This document shows positions 63,895-64,000 of a stretch of DNA of 64,000 nucleotides, piece after piece (within the stretch, counting starts at the first letter, position 1; the number at the start of each line of letters is the position of its first letter). The notes below the pieces were generated by a model that worked only from the letters and a program-made list of their open reading frames with translations, searched no databases and was not told the DNA's origin. The stretch covers positions 8,283,001 to 8,347,000 of the forward strand of contig NZ_CP063373.1 of NCBI RefSeq assembly GCF_015160855.1, in the 5' to 3' direction. The DNA comes from Streptomyces ferrugineus (GTDB lineage Bacteria; Actinomycetota; Actinomycetes; Streptomycetales; Streptomycetaceae). Position numbers and translations under genes: made by a program.

Positions 63895-64000
63895 ATGCCC
63901 ACTTCGTACGACATCCCCGAAGTCCTGGACCGTCGCGAGGGCCCGCACGGCGAGATCGTGTTGCGGCGGCACGGTGAACTGCTCCAGATCATCGCGAACG
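63895..64000 (+). CDS. Start of a spermidine-synthase-like gene, cut by the window
   Basis: Only the first 35 codons are present, beginning PTSYDIPEVLDRREGPHGEI. This opening, from memory, matches Streptomyces proteins annotated as spermidine synthase (aminopropyltransferase-like methyltransferase fold). The start follows GAGGATGACCCG. The call rests on the N-terminus alone. Confidence 0.5.
   Translation, partial: MPTSYDIPEVLDRREGPHGEIVLRRHGELLQIIAN

Overview
The window is a high-GC actinomycete chromosome, almost certainly Streptomyces. Coding third positions are nearly all G or C, and TTG/GTG starts and stop/start overlaps are common. It carries gene sets typical of the genus: a conservon (cvnABCD), a DUF397/helix-turn-helix/ATP-binding-protein trio, a Ku/LigD pair, and lon behind an HspR-type operator. 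From memory, the order Ku, LigD polymerase, SEDS/PBP pair, conservon, lon resembles the S. coelicolor core around SCO5285-SCO5309; this was not checked.

Layout. (1) 1-10 kb is accessory DNA. It starts with a two-ATPase-module STAND-like protein cut by the window edge. Next comes a 7.2-kb island between two copies of a sequence ending in a tRNA 3' half (2665-2763 and 9892-9990). The island holds two low-GC membrane proteins, an IS5-type insertion sequence with a 4-bp target duplication, a long helicase-PLD nuclease fusion resembling the type II Mokosh defence protein, and a ribbon-helix-helix/PIN toxin-antitoxin pair. No integrase is visible. (2) 10-15.2 kb is ordinary Streptomyces content: a secreted metallo-beta-lactamase-fold hydrolase, small membrane protein, regulatory trio and DUF574-type methyltransferase. 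(3) 15.5-37.6 kb is a hybrid NRPS-PKS biosynthetic cluster read on one strand: MFS exporter, MbtH protein, NRPS A-T-C-T, luciferase-like monooxygenase, NRPS C-A-T-E, NRPS C-A-T-TE, NRPS C-A-T, PKS KS-ACP, type II thioesterase, then a discrete FabF-type ketosynthase. Nearly all junctions overlap. Two rare TTA codons in NRPS genes suggest bldA-dependent translation. (4) 37.8-51.6 kb is housekeeping and physiology: NHEJ (Ku, LigD polymerase), a NERD protein, a dual-specificity-type phosphatase, a lipoprotein/histidine-kinase pair, a SEDS/PBP cell-wall pair, two divergent diiron-type proteins, a TetR regulator and an NlpC/P60 hydrolase. (5) 51.6-57.4 kb is a conservon with a styrene-monooxygenase-like flavoenzyme at its end. 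(6) 57.8-64 kb has a PP2C-like protein, MarR regulator, GH25 lysozyme, Lon with its operator, a rhomboid-like protein and the start of a spermidine-synthase-like gene.

How the genes work together. The island looks like a small defence cargo assembled by repeated insertion at one tRNA site. The biosynthetic cluster is the main metabolic feature: a peptide of roughly four or five residues with one D-residue and possibly a two-carbon extension. An A-less C-T module, a mid-cluster thioesterase and a PKS without an acyltransferase mean the product cannot be read off gene order. A dispersed Streptomyces repeat sits in frame inside one adenylation domain, and a 16-nt inverted match to it lies in another NRPS linker. 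No phosphopantetheinyl transferase, acyltransferase or pathway-specific regulator is present in the window.
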